A DNA stretch of 64,000 nt, from the NCBI RefSeq assembly GCF_030160275.1, contig NZ_BSOA01000034.1, positions 124,001 to 188,000 of the forward strand, read 5' to 3'. The position numbers and the translations under genes were made by a program. The DNA is from Dyella flagellata. Lineage in GTDB: Bacteria > Pseudomonadota > Gammaproteobacteria > Xanthomonadales > Rhodanobacteraceae. The first letter of the stretch is position 1. Every line of letters begins with the position of its first letter. Shown here piece after piece: positions 28,113 through 38,586 of this stretch. Under the pieces are notes generated by a model that saw only the letters and a program-made list of their open reading frames with translations, was not told where the DNA came from and searched no databases.

Positions 28113-28532
28113 ATGGATCGTTTGCGTGGATTTAGCCTGGTGGAACTGCTCGCGGTAATGGCGATTGCCTCGATCCTCGCCGCGATGGCAACGCAATCCT
28201 ACTCCCGATACGTATTGCGTTCGCATCGCGCGGACGCACACCAGGCATTGATGGCGATCGCGCATGCGCAGGAACGCTGGTACGCCACCTACAATCGCTA
28301 TGCGACTGACCTGGGCAAGCTTGGAATGGCCGATCAGGCGATTTCAGAGCACGGCTATTACGCGCTGACATCGAGGGTGCTGGACAGTGCCGGGCAAGGT
28401 TTTGTCGCCATGGCTATGCCGATCGGCCGTCAATTTGGCGATGCGTGTGGCAAGCTGTCGATCGACAACGCGGGGCGTAAGCTGCCGGACCAGGCGGATG
28501 TCAAAGCAAACGTCAATGGAAGCTGTTGGTAG
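28113..28532 (+). CDS. pilE: Type IV pilus minor pilin PilE
   Basis: A 139-residue prepilin with leader RG-FSLVELLAVMAIASIL (Glu at mature position 5) and a compact C-terminal domain with a Cys pair (DACGKL and GSCW) that likely forms the D-loop disulphide. AAAGGAG lies 8 bases before the ATG. It closes the pilV-W-X-Y1-E operon, 13 bases after pilY1. Confidence 0.9.
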   Translation: MDRLRGFSLVELLAVMAIASILAAMATQSYSRYVLRSHRADAHQALMAIAHAQERWYATYNRYATDLGKLGMADQAISEHGYYALTSRVLDSAGQGFVAMAMPIGRQFGDACGKLSIDNAGRKLPDQADVKANVNGSCW

Positions 28533-28620
28533 GGAGTTCGAACCATCTCCCGTCATTGTTTGCGCGCGTTGCTCATGCTGTTAGCATTCCCAGCGCTTTC
28601 TCCTGGGGTTTTGCGCTGGC

Positions 28621-29442
28621 ATGTCTCATCGTTTTGACCTGGACGCCTACCTGCAGCGCATCGGCCATACCGGCCCGGTGCGGGCAGATCTTTCCACCTT
28701 GCGGGCGATTATCGCCGCGCATACCGCCTCGATTCCCTTCGAGAATCTAGATCCCTTCCTGCACTTGCCGGTTTCGCTGGACCTCGCCTGGATCGAACGC
28801 AAGCTGGTGCGCAGCGGTCGTGGCGGCTACTGCTTCGAACAGAACTCGCTGCTGCGAGCCGCGCTTACCACGATCGGCTTCCAGGTGGAGGGCTTGATAG
28901 CGCGCGTCCTATGGGGGCGCGATCCTGCTTCGCTCACGCCACAAACCCATATGCTGCTGCGTATTGAGCTGGATGGCGAGAGCTGGCTGGCGGATGTCGG
29001 TTTTGGTGGTCAAACACTCAGTGGCGTGTTGCATTTGCGTGCGGATATCGAACAGCCTACGCCGCATGAACCTTTTCGCCTGACCCAGGCCGACGGCAAC
29101 TGGTGGTCACAATCCTTGGTACGCGGCGAATGGCTCACGCTCTACCGCTTTGACCTGCAACCCCGCTTTTCGGCCGACTATGAGGTCGCCAATCATTACA
29201 CGTCGACTTATCCGGCTTCGCATTTCCGGCACACCCTGAGGGTCGCCCGTCTTGCGCCGATGCAGCGGATGAATCTGTCCGGTCGCCAATTCACGCTGCA
29301 TACCCTGGGTGGCGAATCGGTGAAACGCACGCTTGGGAGCGCGGAAGAAATTTGCGAGGTGCTGCGCGAAGTCTTCGGGATTCGTTTGCCCGAGCATCCC
29401 CACTTGCTGCAGCGCCTGGATGCATTGCCGATGGATACGTAG
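28621..29442 (+). CDS. nat: Arylamine N-acetyltransferase
   Basis: A 273-residue cytoplasmic enzyme transferring an acetyl group from acetyl-CoA to arylamines or hydrazines. The catalytic triad is complete: Cys71 in RGGYCFE, His110 in PQTHML, Asp125 in LADVGFGG. Length and the IPFENLD motif fit the family. Its TAG stop lies inside the GTAG head of a palindromic repeat, and it converges on recD with 51 bases between stops. Confidence 0.95.
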   Translation: MSHRFDLDAYLQRIGHTGPVRADLSTLRAIIAAHTASIPFENLDPFLHLPVSLDLAWIERKLVRSGRGGYCFEQNSLLRAALTTIGFQVEGLIARVLWGRDPASLTPQTHMLLRIELDGESWLADVGFGGQTLSGVLHLRADIEQPTPHEPFRLTQADGNWWSQSLVRGEWLTLYRFDLQPRFSADYEVANHYTSTYPASHFRHTLRVARLAPMQRMNLSGRQFTLHTLGGESVKRTLGSAEEICEVLREVFGIRLPEHPHLLQRLDALPMDT

Positions 29443-29462
29443 GCTGGGATGACAATCCCAGC
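29439..29462. repeat. GTAG-type REP, single unit, copy 3
   Basis: GTAG plus GCTGGGATgacaATCCCAGC. Only one unit is present; no inverted partner follows. Its GTAG supplies the stop codon of nat, and it lies between the convergent nat and recD genes. Confidence 0.85.
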
Positions 29463-29493
29463 GTTGCCATGCATGCAGTCTGGCGATGGCGCT

Positions 29494-31461
29494 TCAAAGG
29501 ACGTGGCTGGAAAGCCTCTGCGCAAGTCCCGAATAGCGCCGCGTCCGCTGCGCCAGCGCATGCTCGATCGCAGTTTGCGTGCCGACCAAAGTCAGCCAAC
29601 GCCGCGCGCGGGTAATTCCGGTATACAGCAATTCCCGTGTGAGCACGACCGGCGAATCTTCCGGCAGCACCAACGCGGTATGCTCGAACTCCGAGCCTTG
29701 CGACTTGTGCACCGTCATGGCGTAGACGGTTTCCGCGTCACCCAGCCGGGAAGGTAATACGCAGCGCACTAGCGCATCGTCCATTTGCGGTGTATGGGAT
29801 GACGTGCCACGCGTGATAGGAAAGGCGACATACAAGCGCGGTTCGCCGTCGGCCCCAGGCATGCGTAAAGTCATGCCGACGTCGCCATTCATAAGGCCAA
29901 GGCTGTAGTCATTACGCATCATCATCACCGGCCGGCCTTCGTACCAGCCGCGGTCCGCTTCGATCAGCCCAGCGGACAGCAGCATGGTGGCGATATCGCG
30001 ATTCAGTTGCTCGACCCCGGCAGGTCCATGGCGCACTGCGCACAACACTTGAAAGCGGTTGAAGGCCTCCAGCAAGTCGTGTGCCCAGCTTTGGTAGCTT
30101 GCGTCATCGGCATCCAGGGCAGGGCGCTGCAGTCGCAATTGTTCAAGATAGTGGCGGAAACCTTGCGGGCCGTCGGTGTCCACTGGGACGATTTGTCCAT
30201 CCATGACCAGCGGCGCGATCGGCGTGGCGTTGACGCTGGAAGCCACCCACGTGACGTCGCCGGATGCCGAGTCGAGCAACGCATTCACGGCAGCGCCATT
30301 GCCGGCGTTAACGGCGGCGGCTAGCTGCCCGATACCGCTTGCGGCGTGGAAGCGATGACTGCTGCGAAGCATGGCGACGTGCTGATCGAGTGCTTGCGCA
30401 TCCTCCCGTACGAACCCAGTAACGTCATCACCGCCTGCAGCAAGCAGCCACTTCGCGGTGGCCTGGCTATAGCAACCCTGGTCCGCACGCCGCCCCAGTT
30501 CGCCCAGCACAGCTCCGGCTTCCACCGAGGCGAGCTGATCCCTGTCGCCCAGAAGGATCAGCCGCGCCTGCGGCGGTAGTGCATCCAGCACGGCGGCCAT
30601 CATCTCCAGGTCGACCATCGAGGCTTCGTCGACCACCAGCACGTCCACGTGCAAGGGATGGCGGCTATCGCGGGCATAGCGGCGGCTGTCCGGGCGCGCA
30701 CCCAGCAGGCGGTGCAGGGTTTCCACCTGCATGGGAATCGCCGCGCGCACCTGCTCTTCCACGTCAAGCAAGGCGATCTGGCGCGCGATCGAGGCATTCA
30801 AACGCGCCGCTGCCTTGCCGGTCGGCGCGGCCAGACGAATGCGCAGCGGCGTGGCCTGTTGGCGTAGATGCAAGGTTTGCAGCAGGCCGAGCAAGCGCAC
30901 AACCGTGGTGGTCTTGCCCGTGCCCGGTCCACCAGTGATCACACTGAAAGCGCCACGCGCCGCGAGCCCGCATGCTACGCGGGGCCACACGACAGGTTCG
31001 CCCGCAGGAGTGGGAAACAGACGCTGCAATTCTTCGTGCAGCTCTTCCGCCGGCAGCATGCTTTCGGTGAGTCGTGTGGCAATGCCCGCGGCCACGCGGC
31101 ATTCATAGTTCCAGTAGCGACGCAGATACAGTCGGCCACCGTCCAACACCAGGGGTGCTTCGGCCGGAACGCCATCCGCGTTGGCCATGACCGGCGATAC
31201 GGGTAAGACGGTGGTGGAAAGCAATTCAAACCACGGCGCCGGCCATGCCTGTTCTGCGGCGAGTGCATCCAGCGCATGGAGATCCAAGCATGGATGGCCG
31301 TCGCCTAGCTGCCGGCTCGTCAGGGCCGCTAGCAGCAACAACGCGGGTTCGGCATGCGGATCGCAGTCGGCGATAAAACGCGCGAACGCCAGATCCAGCG
31401 AGCGCAACAGGTGCCGAGCCGCCGCTTCAACCAGCATTGCCAGCATGGCATCACGCGACAT
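29494..31461 (-). CDS. recD: Exodeoxyribonuclease V alpha subunit (5'-3' helicase)
   Basis: A 655-residue superfamily 1B helicase, the fast motor of RecBCD in double-strand-break repair and degradation of foreign linear DNA. Walker A GGPGTGKT is at residues 177-184, Walker B at VVDEASMVDLEM, motif III at LILLGDRDQLASVEAGAVLG, and the C-terminal TVHKSQGSEF and TGITRAR motifs are intact. The start overlaps the recB stop by 11 bases. Last gene of recC-recB-recD. Confidence 0.96.
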   Translation of the reverse strand: MSRDAMLAMLVEAAARHLLRSLDLAFARFIADCDPHAEPALLLLAALTSRQLGDGHPCLDLHALDALAAEQAWPAPWFELLSTTVLPVSPVMANADGVPAEAPLVLDGGRLYLRRYWNYECRVAAGIATRLTESMLPAEELHEELQRLFPTPAGEPVVWPRVACGLAARGAFSVITGGPGTGKTTTVVRLLGLLQTLHLRQQATPLRIRLAAPTGKAAARLNASIARQIALLDVEEQVRAAIPMQVETLHRLLGARPDSRRYARDSRHPLHVDVLVVDEASMVDLEMMAAVLDALPPQARLILLGDRDQLASVEAGAVLGELGRRADQGCYSQATAKWLLAAGGDDVTGFVREDAQALDQHVAMLRSSHRFHAASGIGQLAAAVNAGNGAAVNALLDSASGDVTWVASSVNATPIAPLVMDGQIVPVDTDGPQGFRHYLEQLRLQRPALDADDASYQSWAHDLLEAFNRFQVLCAVRHGPAGVEQLNRDIATMLLSAGLIEADRGWYEGRPVMMMRNDYSLGLMNGDVGMTLRMPGADGEPRLYVAFPITRGTSSHTPQMDDALVRCVLPSRLGDAETVYAMTVHKSQGSEFEHTALVLPEDSPVVLTRELLYTGITRARRWLTLVGTQTAIEHALAQRTRRYSGLAQRLSSHVL

Positions 31462-34400
31462 GCGATTGCGCCTCCTGCGCGAACAGCCGATCCATGGCGT
31501 CGATCAAGGCGAAGGGCAGCCGTTCGGTATGAATGCCATGGCCGGCCTGATCCACGCCGCGCAGATACAGATAGAGCACACCGCCTACGTGGCGGTCATA
31601 GTGGTATCCAGGCAAGCGTGCGCGCAACAGGCGATGCAAGGCCAGCGTGTAGATGGCGTACTGCAGATCGTAACGGGATTGCAGCGTGGCCTCGCGCATG
31701 GCAGCGGGCGTATAGGCTGCGGAAGAGTCGCCCAACCAATTGGATTTATAGTCGATCACGTAGTAGCGGCCCTGCTGCTCGACGATCAGGTCGATAAAGC
31801 CCTTGAGCATGCCGTTGATGCGAGTGGCTGGCAGCAAGGGGCGTTGCACGCCGCCCAGCGTGTGGCGGGTAACGAGCTGATCCAGCTGCTGCGTATCGAC
31901 ACGATGCGCCTCGAACCAGAATTCCAGCTCGGCCTGATAGCGTCTTCGATCTGTGAGTTGCGCAAATGTCAGCGTGCCGCCATCAGGTAGCATCAGAGGC
32001 GTCTGCAGCAAAGCGGGTAACCATAGGCCGAGGGGGGATATCCATGCTTGCCAGCTACGGCGCTGGCAGCGGCGTGCGATCTGCTGTTCGAGTGCGGTGG
32101 CATCCCGGGCTACGGTGGCGAAGCCGGTTTCGGCGATCCACTCCAGCAAGTCATGCAGGAAAGTGCCGGCATCCGCGCCGCGCGGAAACGCGTGCATGCC
32201 GTAATCGATGCTGACGGCTGCCCAGTCGGTTGACTCGCGCACCGCTTCTGCGAGCACATCCTGGGTAGCGGTTTCCGGGGCGCTCTGGCGAGTCGACCCG
32301 GCTTCACCGTGGGTGAGCGCGCTATAGCTCGATATCCACCATGGTTCAGGCGGTGACAATGCATAGGCGCGCGCATGGCGTTCGCCGCCCGCGCGGCGCA
32401 CGGGATGGAAGATGCGCAGGCCAAGGAATTCCTCAGCTACGTGCACTTGGATATCGCTTGCGCCGTTGCGCAGCACTTCGACACGCGTGCGTAATTCGGC
32501 CGGTTCGATGGCTTGTTCCCCGCCCGAAAGCACATAGCCGAAGGCAGAGCGGTGCAACAAGGGTTTGTTGCGGTCGGCAACGCAAGCCACGCCCAGCCAG
32601 CACGCATGCTCGGCCCGCGTGAGGGCGACATAAAATAGACGCAAGTCTTCCTGCAGGCGCTCACGCTCCATGCGCTGTTGCGCTTCCGCATCGGGATCCA
32701 GGTCGATCCAGGTCTTTCCCGCATCGTCATGCCAGGGCTGCACGCTGCCTCGCGGCGCTTCCTGGTAGCGGCTGACGAACGGCAGCATCACCACGGGATA
32801 CTGCAAGCCCTTGGATTTGTGAATGGTAATGAGCTTGACCAGGTCGGCCTCGCTCTCCAGGCGTACCACTTGTTCTTCAGCGGTTTCCGTATCACCTTCG
32901 CCGGCGCGCGTTATTTGCGAGGCGAGGTAGCGGATCAAAGCGTACTCGCCATCCAGGTTCGTCGCCGCGTGCTGTAGCAGTTCCGCCAGGTGTTGCAGGT
33001 TGGTTAGTACGCGTTCCCCGCTGGGTTTGGCCAACAGACGTGCAGGCAGGTCGAACACATGCAGCAGATTGTGCAGCATCGCCAGCACGCCGTGCCGTTG
33101 CCACAGGGCTTGCAGTTCACGAAAGCTTTCGCCGCACCACTCCCAATAGGCCTCGTCGTGATTGAGCCGATCCAATTCCTCCAGGCTACGCTGCAGGGTG
33201 GCGCTGGCGAGCGCTGCGCGCATGGCTCGGTCGGAGGACGGCATCGCGCAGGCTTGCAGCCACAAAAGCACATCCGGCGCTTCTTCGGCGGCGTAAACCG
33301 ATTCGTTTTCCGAGAGATAGACGCTGTACACCCCGCGCTGACGCAACGCCATGCGCATGCAAGCGGCCTCTCGCTTGCTACGCACCAACACGGCGATGTC
33401 GCGGGGGCGCAATGCGACTGTCCCGCCGGCTGCGTCAACGAAGTTGCAGCGGCCGGTTTGCGCGGCTTCCAGCAAGTCGACAACGTGCGATGCCGCATGG
33501 GCAGCGGCCGTGTCCATGTAAACGCCAACACCCATCGGCTTGTCGCCGCTGAGCACTTCCAGGTGGATTGGCGCGACGGGCTGGCCATCCTTCAGCAGGC
33601 TACGCTGTGCACCGGCGGCCTGGATGGGCTGGAAGGGCAGGCCATGCGAGCCCTGGCCAAACGCAAACGCGCCCTGTGGCCATTGATCCGCATAGTGGAA
33701 AATGCGGTTCACCGCTGCCACCAAGGGCGAGGTGGAGCGGTAGTTGGTAGTGAGCGTCCAGGTCGGCGATTGGGCCTGCTCCCGTGCTGCCAGATAGGTA
33801 TGAATATCCGCGCCGCGGAAACCGTAGATGGCCTGCTTGGGATCGCCGATCAACAACAAGCCGGTGCCCGGGCGATCCGCGTAGATGCGCTGGAAGATAC
33901 GCCATTGCAACGGATCGGTGTCCTGGAATTCGTCGATCAGGGCAATCGGATATTGTCCGGCGATGGTATCGGCGAGCTGCGCACCGTGTGGGCCGTGCAA
34001 AGCCGCGTCGAGCTGGCGCAGCATATCGTCGAAACCGGGCTTGGCTTGGCGTTCGCGTATCTGGTCGGTACGTGTGGTGATCCACGGCAGCGCGTGCGAA
34101 AGCAGCAAGGGGACCAGCGGCGGTTCGGCCTTACAGGCATCAAGCAAGGATTGGATGGCCGCGAAAACTTCGTGCTCAGGCGGTTCGTTGCCCTTGCTCA
34201 CCGCACTGTTGAGTTTGGCCTGGGTGTAGCGCTCCAGCGTAGCCTGCTCGATGTCGGCTCCCTCAGCCCATTGGCGCAGGGCCGGCAGTTCGCGCTCCAC
34301 CGTCTTGGGCAGGAAGATATTGTTCTTCAGTGCCTTGGTTTGCACGGCCGTGTGGAGCATCGATTCGATTGCATCCACATCGGCTTGCCACAACGCGCGC

Positions 34401-35104
34401 GCAGCTTGTTCGGCCTGACGTCGCGGCGCCTGATGGCGGCGCAAGGTTTCGGGCAGGTCTTCGATTATCGGCAACTGCCGGCCTTGAATGCGCACGCGAT
34501 CCACGGGAAGGTGCAGCAAGGGGCGCACGGCGCGTTGCAATGCTTGCGGGCTTCGCCACTGCGTGGCGATGCAAGCCGCCTCGGCTTCATCCAACGGCGC
34601 GTAGTAGCGACGCCAGTAGTCGCGCACGGCTTCGGCAAGGCGCGCGTTTTCATCCGCTACCTCATCGATCGCTTCGCTACCTTCGAACGCATGCTGCGCG
34701 AGCATGCGCTGGCTCCAGCCATGAATGGTGTGAACGGCCGCTTCGTCCATCCATTGCGCCGCTAGGTCCAGTTGGCGGGCGGCGGCCGCGCGTTCGTCTG
34801 TGTGCGGGTATTCCGCGATCAGTTGGCGCAGGAATTCATCGGCTTGCTGTTGCCCGCGAAAGGCGGCAGCTGCAGTGGCAAGTCGTTCGCGTATGCGCTC
34901 ACGCAACTCGGCCGTAGCGGCGCGAGTGAACGTGACCACCAGGATCTGCGCCGGCAGTTGCGCCTGCTGCCCGCCATGCCCCAGCACCAGTCGTAGGTAC
35001 AGCGCGGCAAGCGTCCAGGTTTTGCCGGTGCCCGCACTGGCCTCGATCAGGCGTAGGCCTTGCAGTGGCAGGCGCAAGGGATCCAGTGGCGTCATCGCGC
35101 TCAT
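31451..35104 (-). CDS. recB: Exodeoxyribonuclease V beta subunit (helicase-nuclease)
   Basis: A 1217-residue protein with a UvrD-type 3'-5' helicase (Walker A EASAGTGKT at 21-29; DEFQDTDPLQW; TIHKSKGLQYP) and a C-terminal PD-(D/E)XK nuclease with the motif FIDLIVEQ followed by YYVIDYKSNWLG. It unwinds and cuts DNA in the RecBCD complex until Chi recognition. Length and motif order are normal. Its start overlaps the recC stop by 4 bases (ATGA), and its end overlaps recD. Confidence 0.96.
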   Translation of the reverse strand: MSAMTPLDPLRLPLQGLRLIEASAGTGKTWTLAALYLRLVLGHGGQQAQLPAQILVVTFTRAATAELRERIRERLATAAAAFRGQQQADEFLRQLIAEYPHTDERAAAARQLDLAAQWMDEAAVHTIHGWSQRMLAQHAFEGSEAIDEVADENARLAEAVRDYWRRYYAPLDEAEAACIATQWRSPQALQRAVRPLLHLPVDRVRIQGRQLPIIEDLPETLRRHQAPRRQAEQAARALWQADVDAIESMLHTAVQTKALKNNIFLPKTVERELPALRQWAEGADIEQATLERYTQAKLNSAVSKGNEPPEHEVFAAIQSLLDACKAEPPLVPLLLSHALPWITTRTDQIRERQAKPGFDDMLRQLDAALHGPHGAQLADTIAGQYPIALIDEFQDTDPLQWRIFQRIYADRPGTGLLLIGDPKQAIYGFRGADIHTYLAAREQAQSPTWTLTTNYRSTSPLVAAVNRIFHYADQWPQGAFAFGQGSHGLPFQPIQAAGAQRSLLKDGQPVAPIHLEVLSGDKPMGVGVYMDTAAAHAASHVVDLLEAAQTGRCNFVDAAGGTVALRPRDIAVLVRSKREAACMRMALRQRGVYSVYLSENESVYAAEEAPDVLLWLQACAMPSSDRAMRAALASATLQRSLEELDRLNHDEAYWEWCGESFRELQALWQRHGVLAMLHNLLHVFDLPARLLAKPSGERVLTNLQHLAELLQHAATNLDGEYALIRYLASQITRAGEGDTETAEEQVVRLESEADLVKLITIHKSKGLQYPVVMLPFVSRYQEAPRGSVQPWHDDAGKTWIDLDPDAEAQQRMERERLQEDLRLFYVALTRAEHACWLGVACVADRNKPLLHRSAFGYVLSGGEQAIEPAELRTRVEVLRNGASDIQVHVAEEFLGLRIFHPVRRAGGERHARAYALSPPEPWWISSYSALTHGEAGSTRQSAPETATQDVLAEAVRESTDWAAVSIDYGMHAFPRGADAGTFLHDLLEWIAETGFATVARDATALEQQIARRCQRRSWQAWISPLGLWLPALLQTPLMLPDGGTLTFAQLTDRRRYQAELEFWFEAHRVDTQQLDQLVTRHTLGGVQRPLLPATRINGMLKGFIDLIVEQQGRYYVIDYKSNWLGDSSAAYTPAAMREATLQSRYDLQYAIYTLALHRLLRARLPGYHYDRHVGGVLYLYLRGVDQAGHGIHTERLPFALIDAMDRLFAQEAQSHVA

Positions 35105-38100
35105 GCGTCACTCTCCAGCACGGCGGCGTCGAGCAGCGGGCGATATAGCGGCAGCCACTGCTCGAAACCGTCGGCGTGTAGCGCGGCAAAGCTGCGCCAG
35201 GTGCGCGCCAGGCAAGGCTCCCGATTGACTTCGCCGGATGGCGCACCCGGCGCATCGCTACCTTCATAACAGAGGCGGGCGGCATCGGCTGGAATCTTTT
35301 CGTTGCGCTCTGCCAGCAGCCATGCGTAAGCGGTGAGGCGTGCGATCGGCAGGGGCCGCTGCATGCCGGTTTGCCAGCCATCCATCAATGCTTCCAGCCA
35401 GCTAGCCGCTTCATGCTTGTCGAGAGGCTTCAACACTACCGTGGCATCCGAAGCCAGGAAGCGGCTGGCCAGGCCAATCCCGTTCGCATTGGCAAGCAAC
35501 TGCAGCACCCAGGGCTGCAGCAGCTTGTCGTAGCGTATGGTTTTGCCTTGGCAAAGTTGACCGGCCATCGGCAACAGGCGTACGAACGAACCGTCATCGC
35601 TGGTGCGCAGATCGTCGAGCCAGCCCTCTACGCTCAGGTCGCCGTGCGTGTAGCGCAACTCTTGTGCGGGTGCCAGCCCAGACCAATGGGCAAGCGATGC
35701 CCGCCACTGGTGCATGATCTGGTGCACATTGTTGCCGATAGCTTCCACGGCCAGCGCACCGAATCCGCCTGCCGGCATAACGCCCTGCTGCCGCAAGCGC
35801 TGAGCAGCGCTAAGCAGGGCCGCTTCGGTATCTGCGTCGTCCGCCATCAGCGCGCATTGCAGCAACGCTTGCGTGGCAGCGTGATTTTCCAGGCCGTCCA
35901 GCGCAAACGGCTCCTCGTCTTGCATGCCCGCGTCGATGTCCTCGAAGCGCACTTTCAAGCGCTCGCTGTAGAAGCAGGCAGCCGGCCTGGCCAGAAAGCG
36001 TTGCAAGCTGCGGATGTCGAGCACTGATTCTGTTTGCCAGGGGGGAAGCGGCGAGACTTCTGTGTCGGCCCTTGCGCGGCGCGCGTGCGCCCATTCCGAG
36101 GCATAGGTGAAAAGCGGCGAGGCGGGATCGAAGTAGCGTTCGCTGAACACCTGCAGCGGATGCACGGTAGTAATGGCATCCAGCAGCCGATCGCGGGACC
36201 CGGCGTCGGTGCTGTCATTGGGCAAGCACCAACCCGCGGCAAGGTAGTCCCGCAACTGGCCCACGAGCACCGAGGGCGGCAGCTCGCTGTTGTCGCGCAC
36301 GCTGTGTCCCACCCAGCTGATGTGTAGCGCGTCGCGCGCCGACAGCAAGGCTTCCAGAAACAGATAACGATCATCCTCGCGCCGCGAGCGGTCCCCCGGC
36401 CGGTGCTGGCCGGCGTTTGCCATCAGGTCAAAATCCGGTGGCGAGAGGCGGCGGGGATAATCGCCATCGTTCATGCCCAGCAGGCACACCACCCGGAAAG
36501 GGATTGCGCGCATCGGCAGCAGCGTGCCGAAGTTCACCGCGCCACCCATGAAACGCTGTGAAAGTTGATGCTGGTCGATGGCCTGCAGCCAATCCTCGCT
36601 TACGATGGCCAGGGGAATGGCTTGTGTGAAGCCTGCCTCCTGGCAGGCATCCAGCCAGCTGTCCAGGGCGTCTTCCAGGCGGCTGATACGCAGGGCGTCG
36701 TCTTCGTCGCCGCGCGGATCGAAGCAGTCGCGCAGTAGATGACGCAGGCGCTCGCTCCATTGCCCCGGTGTTGCCGATGACGCGAATAGCTGCCAGTAGC
36801 GCTCCAGTGTTTCCAGCAGTTGACTCAGCGGCCCTAGCAATTCGGCATCCAGGCCGCCGATTTCCGCATAGGGCGCGACACCGTTGAGCGACGGACCATC
36901 GCCGGTCGCATAACCGAGCAACATGCGGCGCATACCGAAGCGCCAGCTGTTCTGTTCTTGCGGTGGCAGGTCAAAGGCTTGCTTCTGCCGACCATCCAGG
37001 CCCCAGCGAATACCGGCTTGGGCAATCCAACGGCGTAGCGTAGGAAGATCGTCTTCGCCGATGCCAAACCGGCGGCGCAGCGAGGGCACGTCGAGCAAGT
37101 CCAGCACATCGCTGGCGGTGAAGCGCGACTCGGTAAGCTTGAGCAGGTGTTCCAGCGCGGTCAACAACGGTGAAGTGCCACGGCCCGGCTGGTCGGCCAC
37201 GCTGTAGGGCAGGTAGCGCGGATCGCTGACGGCAATGCGTCCGAACACGGCCTGCACGTGCGGTGCGTAGGTGCGGATATCCGGCACCATCACCATCACG
37301 TCGCGCGGTGACAGAGGTTGCCCAGCGCGCGCGGCTTGCTCGAACTGGGCAAGCAATTGGTCGTGCAGGATTTCCACTTCGCGCTGCGGGCTGTGCGCGA
37401 CATGAAAATGCAGCGAACGGGTATCGGGCAGCGGCTTGCGCGCGGTCGGGTCAGTGGGCGCCGGCTCCAGTTCCAGCACGGCCTGCTGCACCTGATGCAG
37501 CAAGGAGTCGTTGCCGAATTCCCGGAACAGGTCGATGCTGCGCTTGATCGAGCTGAAGCGATCGCGGTAGCGCTCGGGCTGGTCGAAGGCATCAAGCTGG
37601 CGAATGAAATCGCGGCCCTGCTTGCCCCAGGCGGCCAGCAGGGGATTGGCGTGCAAATGCAGATCCTGGTAACGAGGTTCCGGCGGCAGCCCCGGCTTGT
37701 TCGCGTGGCGACGGTGTTCGGCGAGCAGCAGCTCGCGATCCTCGATGATGTCGGCCCAATAGTGTCGGCAGGGATTGGTGACCAGCAGCAGCACCTGGCT
37801 GTGGCGAGCCAGCGCCGTAAGCGCTTCCAGCACCTGCGGCGGCAATGAAGTGATGCCGAATACCACGATACGGCGCGGGATCTCTTCGGTCGACCAGCCA
37901 GGCGCTTGCATGTGCTGCATGAAGCGGCGGTGTACTCCCGCGCGGTGGCTGTCGCGTTGCGCGGGAGGAACGTCATCGAGCAGCAAGCGCCACAACCTGG
38001 GCTGCCAGCGCTGCGCGGCAGGTAATTCGACAACGCGGTTGCGTACGCTATCGCGCAGCACGTCGTTACGGTGCTCCCAGTCTTCCAGCCAGTCGCCGCG

Positions 38101-38586
38101 GAACACCTGATACTGATCGAACAGGTCGGCCACCTGCATGGCCAGGCGGTAGAGCCGCCGCCAATCGCCGGCCTCGCCCAGCAGGGCGCGCAAGGGCGCG
38201 AAAGCGGTCTCCTCCAGATGCTGTGGCAGCAAGCGCAGCAAGCGCCAAACCAGGCGCGACTTGTCGAAAGGCGAGGTGGCCGGCACGGCTGCTTCGCCCA
38301 GCACGCTGCGATACGCCGTCCACAGGAATCGTCCCGGTAGCTGGATGTCGACCGCCGCGCTGACTCCCAAGCCGCCGGCCTTGACCGGCCGTGCCAATGC
38401 AAGCTTCAGCCACTGGGCGATGCCGTTGCTCTGTACCAGCATCAGCTCGTTTTCCAGCGGAGCCAATGGCGTGCGTTGCAGCCAGGCAGCCAGCAGGTCG
38501 CGCAGATCCTCCTGGCGATTGCCGTGGATCACCATCAGGCCGGGTTCGACGAAGGGAAGGTGAGGCTGTTGCTCGGATGCACTCAC
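35101..38586 (-). CDS. recC: Exodeoxyribonuclease V gamma subunit (Chi recognition)
   Basis: A 1161-residue inactive helicase-like subunit that splits the strands and scans for Chi in RecBCD. Family marks: N-terminal MVIHGNRQEDLRDLLAAW and QSNGIAQWLKLAL, central RIVVFGITSLPPQ, DVMVMVPDIRTYAP, VCLLGMNDGDYPR. GTG start with AAGGAAG about 11 bases upstream. First gene of the three-gene rec operon. Confidence 0.96.
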   Translation of the reverse strand: MSASEQQPHLPFVEPGLMVIHGNRQEDLRDLLAAWLQRTPLAPLENELMLVQSNGIAQWLKLALARPVKAGGLGVSAAVDIQLPGRFLWTAYRSVLGEAAVPATSPFDKSRLVWRLLRLLPQHLEETAFAPLRALLGEAGDWRRLYRLAMQVADLFDQYQVFRGDWLEDWEHRNDVLRDSVRNRVVELPAAQRWQPRLWRLLLDDVPPAQRDSHRAGVHRRFMQHMQAPGWSTEEIPRRIVVFGITSLPPQVLEALTALARHSQVLLLVTNPCRHYWADIIEDRELLLAEHRRHANKPGLPPEPRYQDLHLHANPLLAAWGKQGRDFIRQLDAFDQPERYRDRFSSIKRSIDLFREFGNDSLLHQVQQAVLELEPAPTDPTARKPLPDTRSLHFHVAHSPQREVEILHDQLLAQFEQAARAGQPLSPRDVMVMVPDIRTYAPHVQAVFGRIAVSDPRYLPYSVADQPGRGTSPLLTALEHLLKLTESRFTASDVLDLLDVPSLRRRFGIGEDDLPTLRRWIAQAGIRWGLDGRQKQAFDLPPQEQNSWRFGMRRMLLGYATGDGPSLNGVAPYAEIGGLDAELLGPLSQLLETLERYWQLFASSATPGQWSERLRHLLRDCFDPRGDEDDALRISRLEDALDSWLDACQEAGFTQAIPLAIVSEDWLQAIDQHQLSQRFMGGAVNFGTLLPMRAIPFRVVCLLGMNDGDYPRRLSPPDFDLMANAGQHRPGDRSRREDDRYLFLEALLSARDALHISWVGHSVRDNSELPPSVLVGQLRDYLAAGWCLPNDSTDAGSRDRLLDAITTVHPLQVFSERYFDPASPLFTYASEWAHARRARADTEVSPLPPWQTESVLDIRSLQRFLARPAACFYSERLKVRFEDIDAGMQDEEPFALDGLENHAATQALLQCALMADDADTEAALLSAAQRLRQQGVMPAGGFGALAVEAIGNNVHQIMHQWRASLAHWSGLAPAQELRYTHGDLSVEGWLDDLRTSDDGSFVRLLPMAGQLCQGKTIRYDKLLQPWVLQLLANANGIGLASRFLASDATVVLKPLDKHEAASWLEALMDGWQTGMQRPLPIARLTAYAWLLAERNEKIPADAARLCYEGSDAPGAPSGEVNREPCLARTWRSFAALHADGFEQWLPLYRPLLDAAVLESDA

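Noticed and set aside
33059-34765. A 568-codon plus-strand open frame opposite recB
   Set aside because: Antisense shadow of recB, low-complexity product without motifs.
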